Positions 1 through 7,835 of a stretch of DNA of 42,960 nt are shown here, piece by piece (positions within the stretch are counted from its first letter, which is position 1; each line of letters starts with the position of its first letter). Source of the stretch: an uncultured Ruminobacter sp. (GTDB lineage: Bacteria; Pseudomonadota; Gammaproteobacteria; Enterobacterales; Succinivibrionaceae); contig CACWVT010000011.1 in the NCBI GenBank assembly GCA_902764345.1, positions 1 through 42,960 on the forward strand, read 5' to 3'. Below the pieces are notes generated by a model that saw nothing but the letters and a program-made list of their open reading frames with translations, searched no databases and was not told the DNA's origin. Both the position numbers and the translations under genes were made by a program.

Positions 1-266
1 CCCATGAAACGCACACCTGCAACGATAATGGTCTTTGCAGAATGATTGCGGCCCCACTTGGCCATTTCCAGTGAATCGCCGATAAAGCCGCCGGTTTTTT
101 CGGCAAGATGCTGAACCTCATCCGCAGTGTAATAGTGAGCTATCACCACAGCATCCCTTTCCCTGAGTTTTTCGGCTATTCTGTCGGTATACTCCGCAAT
201 GTCACTGCTGCTTAATGGAGCCGGAAGATCCGGCAGACTGAGGTTGCTTAAGTCTGGAATGTACAT
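1..266 (-). CDS. nadA: Quinolinate synthase NadA, N-terminal part (cut by window edge)
   Basis: NadA is the 4Fe-4S enzyme that condenses iminoaspartate with dihydroxyacetone phosphate to quinolinate, the second step of de novo NAD synthesis in the cytoplasm. The 88 visible codons read MYIPDLSNLS at the start and carry the family landmarks VIAHYYTADEVQ and, near the left edge, GDSLEMAKW followed by VAGVRFMG. The cluster-binding cysteines lie beyond the edge and cannot be checked. The ATG at 264-266 is preceded by a GGAG ribosome binding site eight bases upstream, which supports this start. The gene is read leftwards, away from a porin on the same strand, with about 160 bases between them. Identification is firm from sequence; completeness is unknown. 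Confidence 0.93.
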   Translation of the reverse strand, partial: MYIPDLSNLSLPDLPAPLSSSDIAEYTDRIAEKLRERDAVVIAHYYTADEVQHLAEKTGGFIGDSLEMAKWGRNHSAKTIIVAGVRFM

Positions 267-313
267 TTGCTCTATCTCCGCATTATGTCCGGTACATAAA
301 TTCCCCGAGGGAT

Positions 314-334
314 TTCAGGCGGAGTCCGCCTGAA
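314..334. repeat. Hairpin between porin A and nadA
   Basis: Nine-base perfect inverted repeat (TTCAGGCGG / CCGCCTGAA) around a three-base loop, about 50 bases upstream of the nadA start. No T-run follows on either strand, so a classical intrinsic terminator is not certain. It could end porin A transcription or sit in the nadA leader. Confidence 0.45.
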
Positions 335-403
335 GCATCAAGACCGGCATAATGCCCAATTGTTTTTATCAGATTAAATTTTTACGCAACGGAACCTGAA
401 GTT

Positions 404-417
404 ATCAGGATCCTGAT
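404..417. repeat. 14-bp perfect palindrome just after porin A
   Basis: ATCAGGATCCTGAT is a perfect palindrome beginning seven bases past the porin A stop codon. With the hairpin at 314-334 it may contribute to 3'-end formation of the porin mRNA. A chance palindrome is also possible. Confidence 0.3.
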
Positions 418-423
418 TCTTTG

Positions 424-1470
424 TTAGAAATTATACTGCACATTAATCATGTATGACGCATGCTGACTGGTCTCCTCAACCGGGAAATCAACCCTGCCGA
501 GACCGAATCTGCCTTCAAAATAGGTCATGAACGCCGGTGAGAAGTGGTAGGCAACCTGCGAGGTTATTTCGGAAACCTCCCTCTTCCTGTTTTCATAACC
601 GTAATAGCCGTATCCCAGGGTGGCGCCGAGACCGTTGTCCATGGTGTAGCCCAGTACACCTTCAAAACCGGACATATGGTGATCCTCGCGCTGATACTTA
701 TCCCTGCTGTAAACAAATGAGGTATAAATACCATCATTGAGGTGACCGTAGCTCAGACCGGCACTGAATCCGTGCCTGTCTCCCGCCGGACTCTTATGAA
801 AATCATACCAGTCATAAGACAGTGAGAAAGCCAGACTTTCAAGAAGACCATCCTGCCAGTTATAGGCCATTGCAGCCGCATATCCCGCATTCACGTCAAG
901 ATCCTGCACCATAAGAGTATCACGGTGGAGATGTGTTGCCATGTTGTCACGCGGAGTCTGATAGCTGAAACCAAAGGTGTAACCGCCCACGGCATTAACA
1001 TACATTATCTGCCCTTCCTGACGGCCGCCGAGCTCCCAGTAGCTGTTTGAATTATCACCGTAATGCTCAAAAACATCATTCATACCGACAGTAATGTATC
1101 TTGCGGTATCCCCCTGTCCGAACACGAGAGTACCATACTGACACAAATCAAAACCGGTATAGGCATAACGGGTATCAAAACGATCGTTGTCAGAGCTTTC
1201 TGATGAAACTTCCCACTCACCGAAAGCCACAGCCTTGATATTGGTTACAAGAGTGCTCGAAGCGGATACGCCGAGTCTGGCCTCCCCTTCCACGGAAGCC
1301 TTTGACTTCTGATTGTGATCTCTTGTCCTGTTCGCCTGCTTGTTGTAGAAACCTCCTTCAAGCCGTCCGAAAACATTCAGCTGCGTACCGTTGTCATCAT
1401 ATACGTTTACGGCATGTGCTGAACCTGACACCAGCACCGAAATCATTGCCGCAACCAGTGGTAATCTCAT
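424..1470 (-). CDS. General porin, outer-membrane beta-barrel (porin A)
   Basis: 348-residue gram-negative porin that should form a trimeric 16-strand type barrel for passive diffusion of small hydrophilic solutes. Residues 1-20 are a Sec signal peptide ending SGSAHA before the mature start VNVYDDNG. The chain carries the porin-typical FDTRYAYTGF, YGTLVFGQGDT and GGRQEGQIMY segments, and ends in aromatic phenylalanine (VQYNF), the sorting signal recognised by the BAM machinery. It is the most divergent of three tandem paralogues: GGRQEGQI and the C-terminus are shared, but the strand sequences differ. The ATG at 1470 follows CGGAGT, a good ribosome binding site. Substrate specificity cannot be read from sequence; maltodextrin passage is possible given malE in the window, but that is inference. 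Confidence 0.88.
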   Translation of the reverse strand: MRLPLVAAMISVLVSGSAHAVNVYDDNGTQLNVFGRLEGGFYNKQANRTRDHNQKSKASVEGEARLGVSASSTLVTNIKAVAFGEWEVSSESSDNDRFDTRYAYTGFDLCQYGTLVFGQGDTARYITVGMNDVFEHYGDNSNSYWELGGRQEGQIMYVNAVGGYTFGFSYQTPRDNMATHLHRDTLMVQDLDVNAGYAAAMAYNWQDGLLESLAFSLSYDWYDFHKSPAGDRHGFSAGLSYGHLNDGIYTSFVYSRDKYQREDHHMSGFEGVLGYTMDNGLGATLGYGYYGYENRKREVSEITSQVAYHFSPAFMTYFEGRFGLGRVDFPVEETSQHASYMINVQYNF

Positions 1471-1623
1471 AAAAAACTCCGTTTAAATATTGTGTGATGC
1501 AATATTATCACAATTAATGTCAAAATGCCGATTAAATTGAACCGCAGGTCTTTGAATGCGAGGACTTTCACTAAGACAGCACTCCACCACCATAAAACTC
1601 AGAAGAGGCATGTCTGACCGCAG

Positions 1624-1657
1624 AAAAAAACGGCATGCGGTTTTCCGCATGCCGTTT
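1624..1657 (-). terminator. Intrinsic terminator of porin B
   Basis: Perfect 13-bp stem (1628-1640 with 1645-1657) around a four-base loop, followed on the minus strand by seven T residues. It lies about 55 bases past the porin B stop, so porin B and porin A are probably separate transcripts. Confidence 0.85.
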
Positions 1658-1710
1658 ATGCTGTTCTTCATAAGACAGCCGCATCAGGCCTGACACGGCT
1701 TAATCCATAA

Positions 1711-2781
1711 TTAGAAGTTATACTGAACACCAACAGTCAGTAAATCGTGAGCCTTGTCCTTGAATCTTACGTAATCAGGAACGGTTCTGTTTTCTGTATG
1801 ATTTGTAGGAGCGAGTAATGCGTCAGCGTAAACGAGGAACTGATCATTGAAGTTGTACTTAATTTCGAGGTCAATGTCATTTACAACTGTTTCACCGCCG
1901 AACTGGGCATTTTCGTAACCGAGAAGGAACTGCCAGCCTTCAATGCCGTAGCCTGCAACAACTTCATAGCTGTTTACGTCATTCAGCTTGTAGCCGTTAC
2001 GCTTTGCATATTTTGAAAGCTGATAACCGGCAGCACCGTAGAAACCGTCACCGATTTCACCTACTGAGAGACCAAAGCCGAATGAATCTCTGCTTAAGCT
2101 TGAGGAAAGACCTACCAGGTCTTCGTTCTGTGCCTCAGTTTCTTCGGTATTATATGTATCGTAACCTGCACCTAAAAATATAGGAAGACTTTCCTGATTA
2201 AAGGTATAACCGAGAGAAAAAGCCGCACCTGACTTAACGCCTCTAAGACCGGCAGACTGGTATGTTGCACCGAAACTGAAGCCGTTCAGATCTTCAATGG
2301 AGTAGATAATCTGACCTTCCTGACGGCCGCCGTCAGCATAAGCACCAAGGGTATTAGCGGAGAAGAAAATATCTTCGTACACATCGGTAACGCCGAGTAC
2401 ATTGTAAAGTGCGGATTCAGTCTGACCGAACTTCAGTGAGCCGAAGTGATCGGTTTCAAAACCAACGGTTGCATAACGGGTATCGAACTTGCCGTTTTCA
2501 GAACTTTCTGAGGCAACCTGCCATTCAGCAAACGCCGCAGCGTTCACGCCGTCATAAATTCTTGTCTTGGCATCAACGTTAAGACGTGCTGAACCTTCAA
2601 CCTTAACCTTGTGCTGATCTGTTTCATCGAAATCATATGCAGCAAACACACTGTTGATGTTTGACTGAACACGGCCGCCTAAATTAAGGCTGGTATTGTC
2701 GTTATTATATACGGTTGCTGCCTGAGCGGCTGAAGCAGTCATCATGCTCACTGACAGAGCAAGTAAAGTCTTCTTAAACAT
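1711..2781 (-). CDS. General porin, outer-membrane beta-barrel (porin B)
   Basis: Second of three tandem porins. From the preferred start at 2781 it has 356 residues: signal peptide 1-21 (ending SAAQA), then the mature start ATVYNNDNTSLNLGGRV, the shared FDTRYATVGFE and GGRQEGQIIY segments, and the terminal barrel signal VQYNF. The open frame extends 25 codons further upstream, but the inner ATG has a proper AAGGA ribosome binding site and begins a normal signal peptide, so 2781 is chosen. A good sigma70 promoter and a palindrome lie 67-97 bases upstream, and an intrinsic terminator follows, so it looks like a monocistronic, individually regulated porin. Solute preference is not visible in the sequence. 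Confidence 0.9.
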   Translation of the reverse strand: MFKKTLLALSVSMMTASAAQAATVYNNDNTSLNLGGRVQSNINSVFAAYDFDETDQHKVKVEGSARLNVDAKTRIYDGVNAAAFAEWQVASESSENGKFDTRYATVGFETDHFGSLKFGQTESALYNVLGVTDVYEDIFFSANTLGAYADGGRQEGQIIYSIEDLNGFSFGATYQSAGLRGVKSGAAFSLGYTFNQESLPIFLGAGYDTYNTEETEAQNEDLVGLSSSLSRDSFGFGLSVGEIGDGFYGAAGYQLSKYAKRNGYKLNDVNSYEVVAGYGIEGWQFLLGYENAQFGGETVVNDIDLEIKYNFNDQFLVYADALLAPTNHTENRTVPDYVRFKDKAHDLLTVGVQYNF

Positions 2782-2847
2782 GTTAAATTCCTTCATGTAA
2801 TACAGCAAATAATGTATCGAAAAATTTATTATAGTTTTAGCGCCCCA

Positions 2848-2876
2848 ATTATACATTTTTTGTTAGACTTTGCTAA
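2848..2876 (-). promoter_or_regulatory. Probable sigma70 promoter of porin B
   Basis: On the minus strand, TTAGCA (2871-2876) and a perfect TATAAT (2848-2853) are separated by 17 bases, with the porin B start codon about 67 bases further on. An inverted repeat TGTTAG-N6-CTAACA (2861-2878) overlaps the -35 element, where a repressor would act. Confidence 0.65.
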
Positions 2877-2879
2877 CAC

Positions 2880-3196
2880 TTTTTTATGTTATACATCAGG
2901 GAGCCTTATCAGGACACCTGTTATAATCCTCAACTTAAAACAATGCATGATTCAGGCCAGATGTTATCATCAGTCAGCGCTTTCTGCTTAAAAAATCAGT
3001 GCAAAGGATACAATCACCCGCTCATTAATAAAGATTTTTTAGAAAAGATTATTAAAGAAAAATAATCAATCCTATAAAAAAATATCATAATAAAAAAGTA
3101 ATTTTGAAAGCCTTCAGAAATTAAGGATGTTTTTCACAGAATATTTCCGGAGTAAATGAAGTCATAAATGGTAAAAATTACCATTTTAATGCACGG
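2880..3196. other. AT-rich intergenic stretch without a gene
   Basis: Very AT-rich stretch between porin B's promoter and porin C's terminator. Stop codons are frequent and I see no tRNA or clear hairpin. It may hold further upstream regulatory sites for porin B, but nothing specific can be supported. Confidence 0.5.
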
Positions 3197-3236
3197 TAAA
3201 AAAACAAAGAGGCACCGGGCAGAGCCCGGTACCTCT
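3197..3236 (-). terminator. Intrinsic terminator of porin C
   Basis: A 13-position stem with one C-A mismatch (3208-3220 with 3224-3236) and a three-base loop, followed on the minus strand by TTTG and seven T residues. It lies about 37 bases after the porin C stop. Confidence 0.8.
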
Positions 3237-3272
3237 GAATGACACATTTTTAGTTAAGGTATGCTGCTTCCG

Positions 3273-4274
3273 TTAGAAATTGTACTGAGCGGCAATTGAT
3301 ACCTTATCGTCGCTTCTTTCGCCGGTAGATGAAATCTTATTACCGAGTACATCAACGCGGTCGATATCAGTTACACCGATTTCGGTTTCAAGCAGAACCT
3401 TGAAGTTTGAGTTGAAGTTATACTGAAGTTCGCCGATGAGATTACTCTTAAGAATGGCGTGTCCCTGTCTTAAGTTCTGGTAACCGGCATAAAGAACCCA
3501 GCCACTTTCCCAACCATAAGATGCAAGAGCTTCCCAGCCGTTCTTATTCTTGGAATCCTTATAATCAGTGAACTGATAAAGAAGACCTGAGTAGAAACCG
3601 TCACCTTCAGTACCTAATGAGAGACCTGCGGCAACAGACTGCTTGTCATCGGTTGAATCGGCAACGTCATAGAAATCATAGCCGAGGGCTGCAACGAGAG
3701 GCAGACCAACATCAAAGGTATAGCCTACAGATGTTGCCGCACCGTTGTTAACGGCATCAAGACCTGCAGACTGATAGGTTGCGTTGAATACCAGACCACC
3801 ATTGGTGTAGTTGTACTTAATCTGACCTTCCTGACGACCGCCGTAAGACCAGTAGGTATTACCGCGTGAACCATAATCGGTGAACACATCGGTTCTGTCA
3901 ATTACATAGTAGATACCGGTATGATCCTGACCGAATGTTAAAGTACCGTAATTATCAGTCTTAAAACCGGTATATGCAAAACGGGTATTCCACTTACCGT
4001 TCTGAGATGTTTCTGAGCCTACTTCCCATTCGGCAAAACCAATGGCCTTCACGCCGTCATAAATCTTTGTGGAACCGTCGACACGCAGACGAGCCTTAGT
4101 TTCAAGAGCCGCCTTATCATGGTCGGCCGTAGCTTCTACGCTGTTGAAGTTAGCCTGAACACGACCACCTAAAACGAGGGAGGTATCATCAGTATTGTAT
4201 ACGTTTGCCGCATGAGCATAGTCGAAAGCAATGAGAGCAACCGCACCGGCAAGTAATTTGGTCTTTATAGTCAT
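3273..4274 (-). CDS. General porin, outer-membrane beta-barrel (porin C)
   Basis: Third tandem porin, 333 residues from the ATG at 4274. The upstream extension of the frame is rejected because this ATG has a GAAGGA ribosome binding site and begins a 22-residue signal peptide ending DYAHA. The mature start ANVYNTDDTSLVLGGRVQ is close to porin B, and the motifs WNTRFAYTGF, YGTLTFGQD and GGRQEGQIKY match its neighbours. It ends AAQYNF, with the final aromatic residue of outer-membrane barrels. It has its own terminator and a candidate promoter. The three genes look like an expanded porin family with separate regulation, allowing the cell to change outer-membrane permeability; that role is inferred. 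Confidence 0.9.
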   Translation of the reverse strand: MTIKTKLLAGAVALIAFDYAHAANVYNTDDTSLVLGGRVQANFNSVEATADHDKAALETKARLRVDGSTKIYDGVKAIGFAEWEVGSETSQNGKWNTRFAYTGFKTDNYGTLTFGQDHTGIYYVIDRTDVFTDYGSRGNTYWSYGGRQEGQIKYNYTNGGLVFNATYQSAGLDAVNNGAATSVGYTFDVGLPLVAALGYDFYDVADSTDDKQSVAAGLSLGTEGDGFYSGLLYQFTDYKDSKNKNGWEALASYGWESGWVLYAGYQNLRQGHAILKSNLIGELQYNFNSNFKVLLETEIGVTDIDRVDVLGNKISSTGERSDDKVSIAAQYNF

Positions 4275-4345
4275 AGTATCTGTTCCTTCATAAGTTGTTT
4301 TTGAAAATTTATATTTTTTCTTTATCAAAACTGAAACGCCGAAAT

Positions 4346-4373
4346 GATATAGCAATTCACAAGTCGTTTTCAA
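4346..4373 (-). promoter_or_regulatory. Candidate promoter of porin C
   Basis: On the minus strand TTGAAA (4368-4373) and TATATC (4346-4351) lie 16 bases apart, about 72 bases before the porin C start. Matches are fair and the spacing slightly short. Confidence 0.4.
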
Positions 4374-4387
4374 TTCCGTTTTTATTT

Positions 4388-4404
4388 CATATCTATTCGA
4401 TATG
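4388..4404. repeat. Inverted repeat upstream of porin C promoter
   Basis: CATATC and GATATG form a perfect 6-bp inverted repeat separated by five bases, lying about 15 bases upstream of the candidate porin C -35 box. It could be a regulator site. It differs from the palindrome at porin B, so the two porins would answer to different regulators. Confidence 0.35.
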
Positions 4405-4546
4405 TTTTATATGGTTTACATGACATACTTTACACTTTTAATAATTACTTGTCTATAAAAATTCGTAAAAAAATTTTTTACTGATAGAATTTGAACAAAA
4501 AATATACGCCTTTGACAGGCTTTTTATCCTGCCCAACACCTTTCCG

Positions 4547-4576
4547 TTGTCCAAAAAAACAGGAACGGATTATAAT
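4547..4576 (+). promoter_or_regulatory. Probable promoter of the DUF2057-like gene
   Basis: TTGTCC (4547-4552) and a perfect TATAAT (4571-4576) are 18 bases apart. The expected start site near 4583 leaves an untranslated leader of about 145 bases. Confidence 0.55.
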
Positions 4577-4582
4577 GTATCG

Positions 4583-4727
4583 GCGTCACTCATAATAATT
4601 ACCGGTAGTTAACCGCTCGGGGCATGACGCACTTTAAGGGAAATTCCCCCGTTATCGGGCCGGTTCTCCCAAAACACGGCGGTTTGCTTAACCGAAACCT
4701 GCAGCTAACAAAACAAGGAATATTTTA
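4583..4727 (+). other. Long structured-looking 5' leader
   Basis: This stretch is much richer in G and C than the AT-rich intergenic DNA on its left. It contains paired elements: GCGTCA near 4583 with TGACGC near 4625, and CGGTT/AACCG flanking a five-base loop near the 3' end. GGGAAATTCCC also occurs. No known riboswitch class is recognised. It may be a regulatory RNA leader or contain a small RNA. Confidence 0.35.
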
Positions 4728-5498
4728 ATGAAGAAACAGATTCTCGTACCCGCTCTGCTTGCCGTTTCAGCCGTTGCAGCGGCAGTAAATGCCGAAGCGG
4801 CGTCTTTCAAAACACCAAAGAACTACAGCATCATAATCGCAGACGGAGCAAAAACGACCGGATATTTCAGTGAAACGAGAGAAATGGAGCTGTCCGAGGG
4901 AAAGCACCAGCTGGTTGTCATGTTTAAGGGAGCATTCAAAAAGGGACATGACAAGATTATTGCTTCAGCAGTAAACCCGATAGTTATTAACATACCTGAC
5001 GTAAAGAAGGATGACAGCTACTCATTTACCTTCCGCCGCATAACAGACTACGACGATGCCATGGACTATGCCGCCAAGCAGAGCATCACAATTACCAAAA
5101 ACGGTGCTCCGGCAGACCGCGATGAGGCATCATACATGATTCTGAAGTCAGACAGGGGCTTTCAGCTTGACCGTGATTACATATCTGAGCTGAAGAGTCT
5201 CGACCTTCTTTACGTTTCCGAAAGCAATAAGGAAATAAAGAAGAATACTGCCGAGAAGCTTTCGAACTGCAGAGATTCCTTTACCGACTGCCCTACTGAG
5301 GTTGTGGCCAGCTCAGAAAACATAACCGCCGTGGCTGAAAAATCAAAATCAGAGGAAAGGACATCCGGCGCCACAACGGAAAATAACATATCTGCTGATA
5401 AGGTAAACGTGCAGATGCTTGAAGGCCTTAAATCTATTTACGGCAGTGCCGATCCCGAAACCAGAAAAGCCTTTAAGGAATGGCTTAAGAACAACTGA
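4728..5498 (+). CDS. Secreted DUF2057 (YccT-like) family protein
   Basis: 256-residue exported protein. Residues 1-24 form a Sec signal peptide with cleavage likely after NAEA. The mature part begins SFKTPKNYSIIIADG and contains ELSEGKHQLVVMFKG, the hallmark arrangement of the DUF2057/YccT family (a backbone-binding DG, then a 'L-x-x-G-x-H-Q-I-V' strand), for which no firm biochemical role is established. The C-terminal third, after about residue 190, is Ser/Thr/Glu-rich and probably disordered, ending in a short charged helix (ETRKAFKEWLKNN). RBS AAGGAATATTTTAATG supports the start. It stands alone, convergent with cmoM. The family assignment is moderately sure and the function unknown. Confidence 0.65.
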   Translation: MKKQILVPALLAVSAVAAAVNAEAASFKTPKNYSIIIADGAKTTGYFSETREMELSEGKHQLVVMFKGAFKKGHDKIIASAVNPIVINIPDVKKDDSYSFTFRRITDYDDAMDYAAKQSITITKNGAPADRDEASYMILKSDRGFQLDRDYISELKSLDLLYVSESNKEIKKNTAEKLSNCRDSFTDCPTEVVASSENITAVAEKSKSEERTSGATTENNISADKVNVQMLEGLKSIYGSADPETRKAFKEWLKNN

Positions 5499-5570
5499 TA
5501 AGGAACGACACCGTTCATACTCTAAACTCTTTCAGGCCGGAGCGACATAAAATGCCCTCTTGATAAATAC

Positions 5571-6368
5571 TCACCTGAGCGGTTCAGTCCACAGGTGTAT
5601 ATACCTTCCAAGATGGGCAAAATCCTCGCTGCGGCTGTACTCCAGCTCAAATGAAAGCAGATCGTCAAACTTGCTCACCTGTTCACTCTTGTCACGCATA
5701 TAGTCATGAATGATTCGGACACCGCTCATTCCCGATACCGTAAGTCCGCTTTCGGCAAGCCAGCGCCTTACCTCACTGATATATAAAGGAGTTATAGGTG
5801 TCAGCTTCTGACGGCGCTTTTTGACAAGTCCCTGTCTGATGTAATCAAAATTTCCGACCACCAGACTCTGAAACAGCAGAGCCGTACGGTTATAGAACAT
5901 AAGTGACAGCACACCGTTAACATCCAGCATTGACTTAAGAATACCGATCACCGGCTTCGGATCCACCAGCCACTCAAGAACGGCGTGACATATCACCAGA
6001 TCGAATTTTTCACCGGGAAGAATCTCGTTAAGCTTCTGAACCTCGCCTTTCATGAAGGTAATCCTTCCGCTGACGGAGTGTTCCTCAAGCTCCCTTTTGC
6101 CTAGATCCAGCATATCCTGAGAAATGTCAACAAGGGTAACGTCATGCCCCAGGGCTGCAAGCTTCATTGCCATGAATCCGAATCCCCCGCCGGCATCAAG
6201 CACCTTGAGCGGACGGGACATTTCAGGCTTTGCCAGAATCTCCTCCAGATCTCTCCAGACAACGGCTCCACGTATTTTTCCCTTACTGGTGCCGTATATC
6301 TGCTTCTTGAAAAATTCCGCTCTGTTGTCAAAGCTCTGATCATGTGGCGGAGCTTTCTGTTTTAACAT
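5571..6368 (-). CDS. cmoM: tRNA 5-carboxymethoxyuridine methyltransferase CmoM
   Basis: Class I SAM-dependent methyltransferase that methylates cmo5U to mcmo5U at wobble position 34 of certain tRNAs. The SAM motif VLDAGGGFGF is at residues 56-65. Family-specific features follow the enterobacterial orthologue closely: FFKKQIYGTSKG near the start, HAVLEWLVDP, LSLMFYN, VGNFDYI, GVRIIHDYMRDK and LGRYIHLW at the end. Length is 265 residues, as usual for CmoM. The frame continues 20 codons upstream, but the ATG at 6368 has an AGGGGA site and matches the family start region, so it is preferred. It is convergent with the DUF2057 gene and stands alone. Another tRNA-modification gene, truA, lies upstream on the same strand but is separated by 500 bases and a hairpin. 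Confidence 0.92.
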   Translation of the reverse strand: MLKQKAPPHDQSFDNRAEFFKKQIYGTSKGKIRGAVVWRDLEEILAKPEMSRPLKVLDAGGGFGFMAMKLAALGHDVTLVDISQDMLDLGKRELEEHSVSGRITFMKGEVQKLNEILPGEKFDLVICHAVLEWLVDPKPVIGILKSMLDVNGVLSLMFYNRTALLFQSLVVGNFDYIRQGLVKKRRQKLTPITPLYISEVRRWLAESGLTVSGMSGVRIIHDYMRDKSEQVSKFDDLLSFELEYSRSEDFAHLGRYIHLWTEPLR

Positions 6369-6542
6369 CCGAATTCCCCTAATTATCTTTTTCCATTGCT
6401 GTTTTTTCTGCGGCTGCCGGAAACGCAATCCGTTTTACGGGTTTGCGGCTTGCTCCGAATATCGGAAATGCTGTTCACCGCTTATTGACAGACATTAAAT
6501 TTTATCAATTCATGTTTTTGTAACGGATACTTACCTTCCGCT

Positions 6543-6570
6543 AAAACATGCGTATTTATGCATGTTTTTT
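6543..6570. terminator. Bidirectional terminator-like hairpin in the cmoM-truA gap
   Basis: AAAACATGC (6543-6551) pairs with GCATGTTTT (6560-6568) around an eight-base loop, with A residues on one flank and T residues on the other, the form expected of a terminator usable from either side. The surrounding 500-base gap (6369-6876) shows no gene. It should also hold the cmoM promoter. Confidence 0.55.
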
Positions 6571-6876
6571 GAACTACGTCAAGGTTTTTTACTTATTCAC
6601 ACTTTTGGGGTATAAACTTGTGAATTAAAATAAATCAAGCGATTTTATTATTTTTCAGTCTAAAATAGCACCATACAGTCGGCTATTTTGACAGTTTTTT
6701 CATCACTTTTTAAAACCGCCTGTGTCTAACCTCAAAGCCTTTATGATGGGCATCTCCGTAATCATGCTTCATTCACCACGAAGTTTTACCAGTCATTCAT
6801 GAAACAGTCACTGCTGAAATCCGTCTGATTTTTCTAACGCCTCTTTCAGCTTAAATTGTGATTCTCAAGCCGTGAG

Positions 6877-7665
6877 CTAGAGCAGAAGAAATGGGCCCAG
6901 ATTGGTGTTTTTAGGAATGGCAAACTCATCAGGATAGGTAACGTCAACAAGATATAGTCCGTCAGGTTGGGCTGTAGGTCCGGCCTTAGTACGATCCTTT
7001 CCCTCAAACACCTCAGCCATCCAGCTTACCGGCTGATGACCATACCCCACCTCAAGAAGGGAACCGACGATGTTTCTCACCATGTGCAGCAGAAAAGCAT
7101 TGGCGGTAATATCCACTATAACGTAATCCCCAATACGGCTAACGGACACCCTGTGCACATTGCGCCACGGGGTTCTGCTCTCACATCCGGCTGCCCTGAA
7201 GCTGGTAAAGTCATGCTCGCCGACAAGACATTGAGCTGCTTCATTCATGTCGAACTCGTTCAGCGTGCCGTGATAATAATGTGAGACCTTTCCGGAAAGA
7301 ATTCCCGGACGGCTGCGGTTGTTGAGAATAACATAACGGTATCGTCTCGCCGTAGCAGAAAATCTGGCATGAAAATCATCCGACGTTTCCTTTACCCACT
7401 TCACACTGATATCTGAAGGCAGAAAGACATTTGTTCCCAGCATCCAAGCATGAGACGGTCTGACGACGTCAGTCGTAAAATTGACGACCTGTCCCGTTGC
7501 ATGCACGCCGGCATCAGTTCTGCCGGCACAGAATGTCTCAATATCAGTTCCGGCCACACGACTCAAAGCCTTTTCGATGCGTTCCTGGACACTGTCAAAT
7601 GATTTCTGACGCTGAAAGCCTTTATAGGCCTGTCCGTTATACTCTATTCCCAGAGCAATGTTCAT
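6877..7665 (-). CDS. truA: tRNA pseudouridine(38-40) synthase TruA
   Basis: TruA isomerises uridines 38-40 in the anticodon arm of many tRNAs. The 262-residue protein begins [20 protein letters not shown], with the substrate-positioning GFQRQ, and carries the catalytic aspartate D51 in [14 protein letters not shown]. Further family motifs are [34 protein letters not shown] and the conserved end of the fold. Length matches the family. The ATG at 7665 has an AAAGGA site. It lies downstream of the glycosyltransferase cassette on the same strand but behind a strong hairpin (7785-7824), so it is likely transcribed separately. Confident call. Confidence 0.96.
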   Translation of the reverse strand: MNIALGIEYNGQAYKGFQRQKSFDSVQERIEKALSRVAGTDIETFCAGRTDAGVHATGQVVNFTTDVVRPSHAWMLGTNVFLPSDISVKWVKETSDDFHARFSATARRYRYVILNNRSRPGILSGKVSHYYHGTLNEFDMNEAAQCLVGEHDFTSFRAAGCESRTPWRNVHRVSVSRIGDYVIVDITANAFLLHMVRNIVGSLLEVGYGHQPVSWMAEVFEGKDRTKAGPTAQPDGLYLVDVTYPDEFAIPKNTNLGPFLLL

Positions 7666-7784
7666 TCGGTTTTCCTTTTATTTTCTGACAGCCCCGGTAA
7701 AAAACCGGCAAGCCTGATTTTACGGCTAAATATACCACAAATCCCAACGGCAAAAAACCAGCGGAAGGAAATACAATACGGAAG

Positions 7785-7824
7785 AAACACCGGGAACCGT
7801 CTCTTCCGGAGGTTCCCGGTGTTT
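7785..7824 (-). terminator. Hairpin at end of glycosyltransferase cassette
   Basis: Perfect 14-bp inverted repeat (7785-7798 with 7811-7824) with a 12-base loop, 12 bases past the last cassette gene. There is no strong T-run, so termination is likely but not assured. Confidence 0.65.
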
Positions 7825-7835
7825 AGGATTGAAAA

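Noticed and set aside
1490-1513. CRP-like site TTGTG...CACAA before porin A
   Set aside because: The half-sites are spaced four bases too far apart and lie only 20 bases from the start codon, inside the likely untranslated leader.
1483-1671. 62-codon minus-strand frame between porins A and B
   Set aside because: It begins within the porin B terminator hairpin and has no ribosome binding site or recognisable protein.
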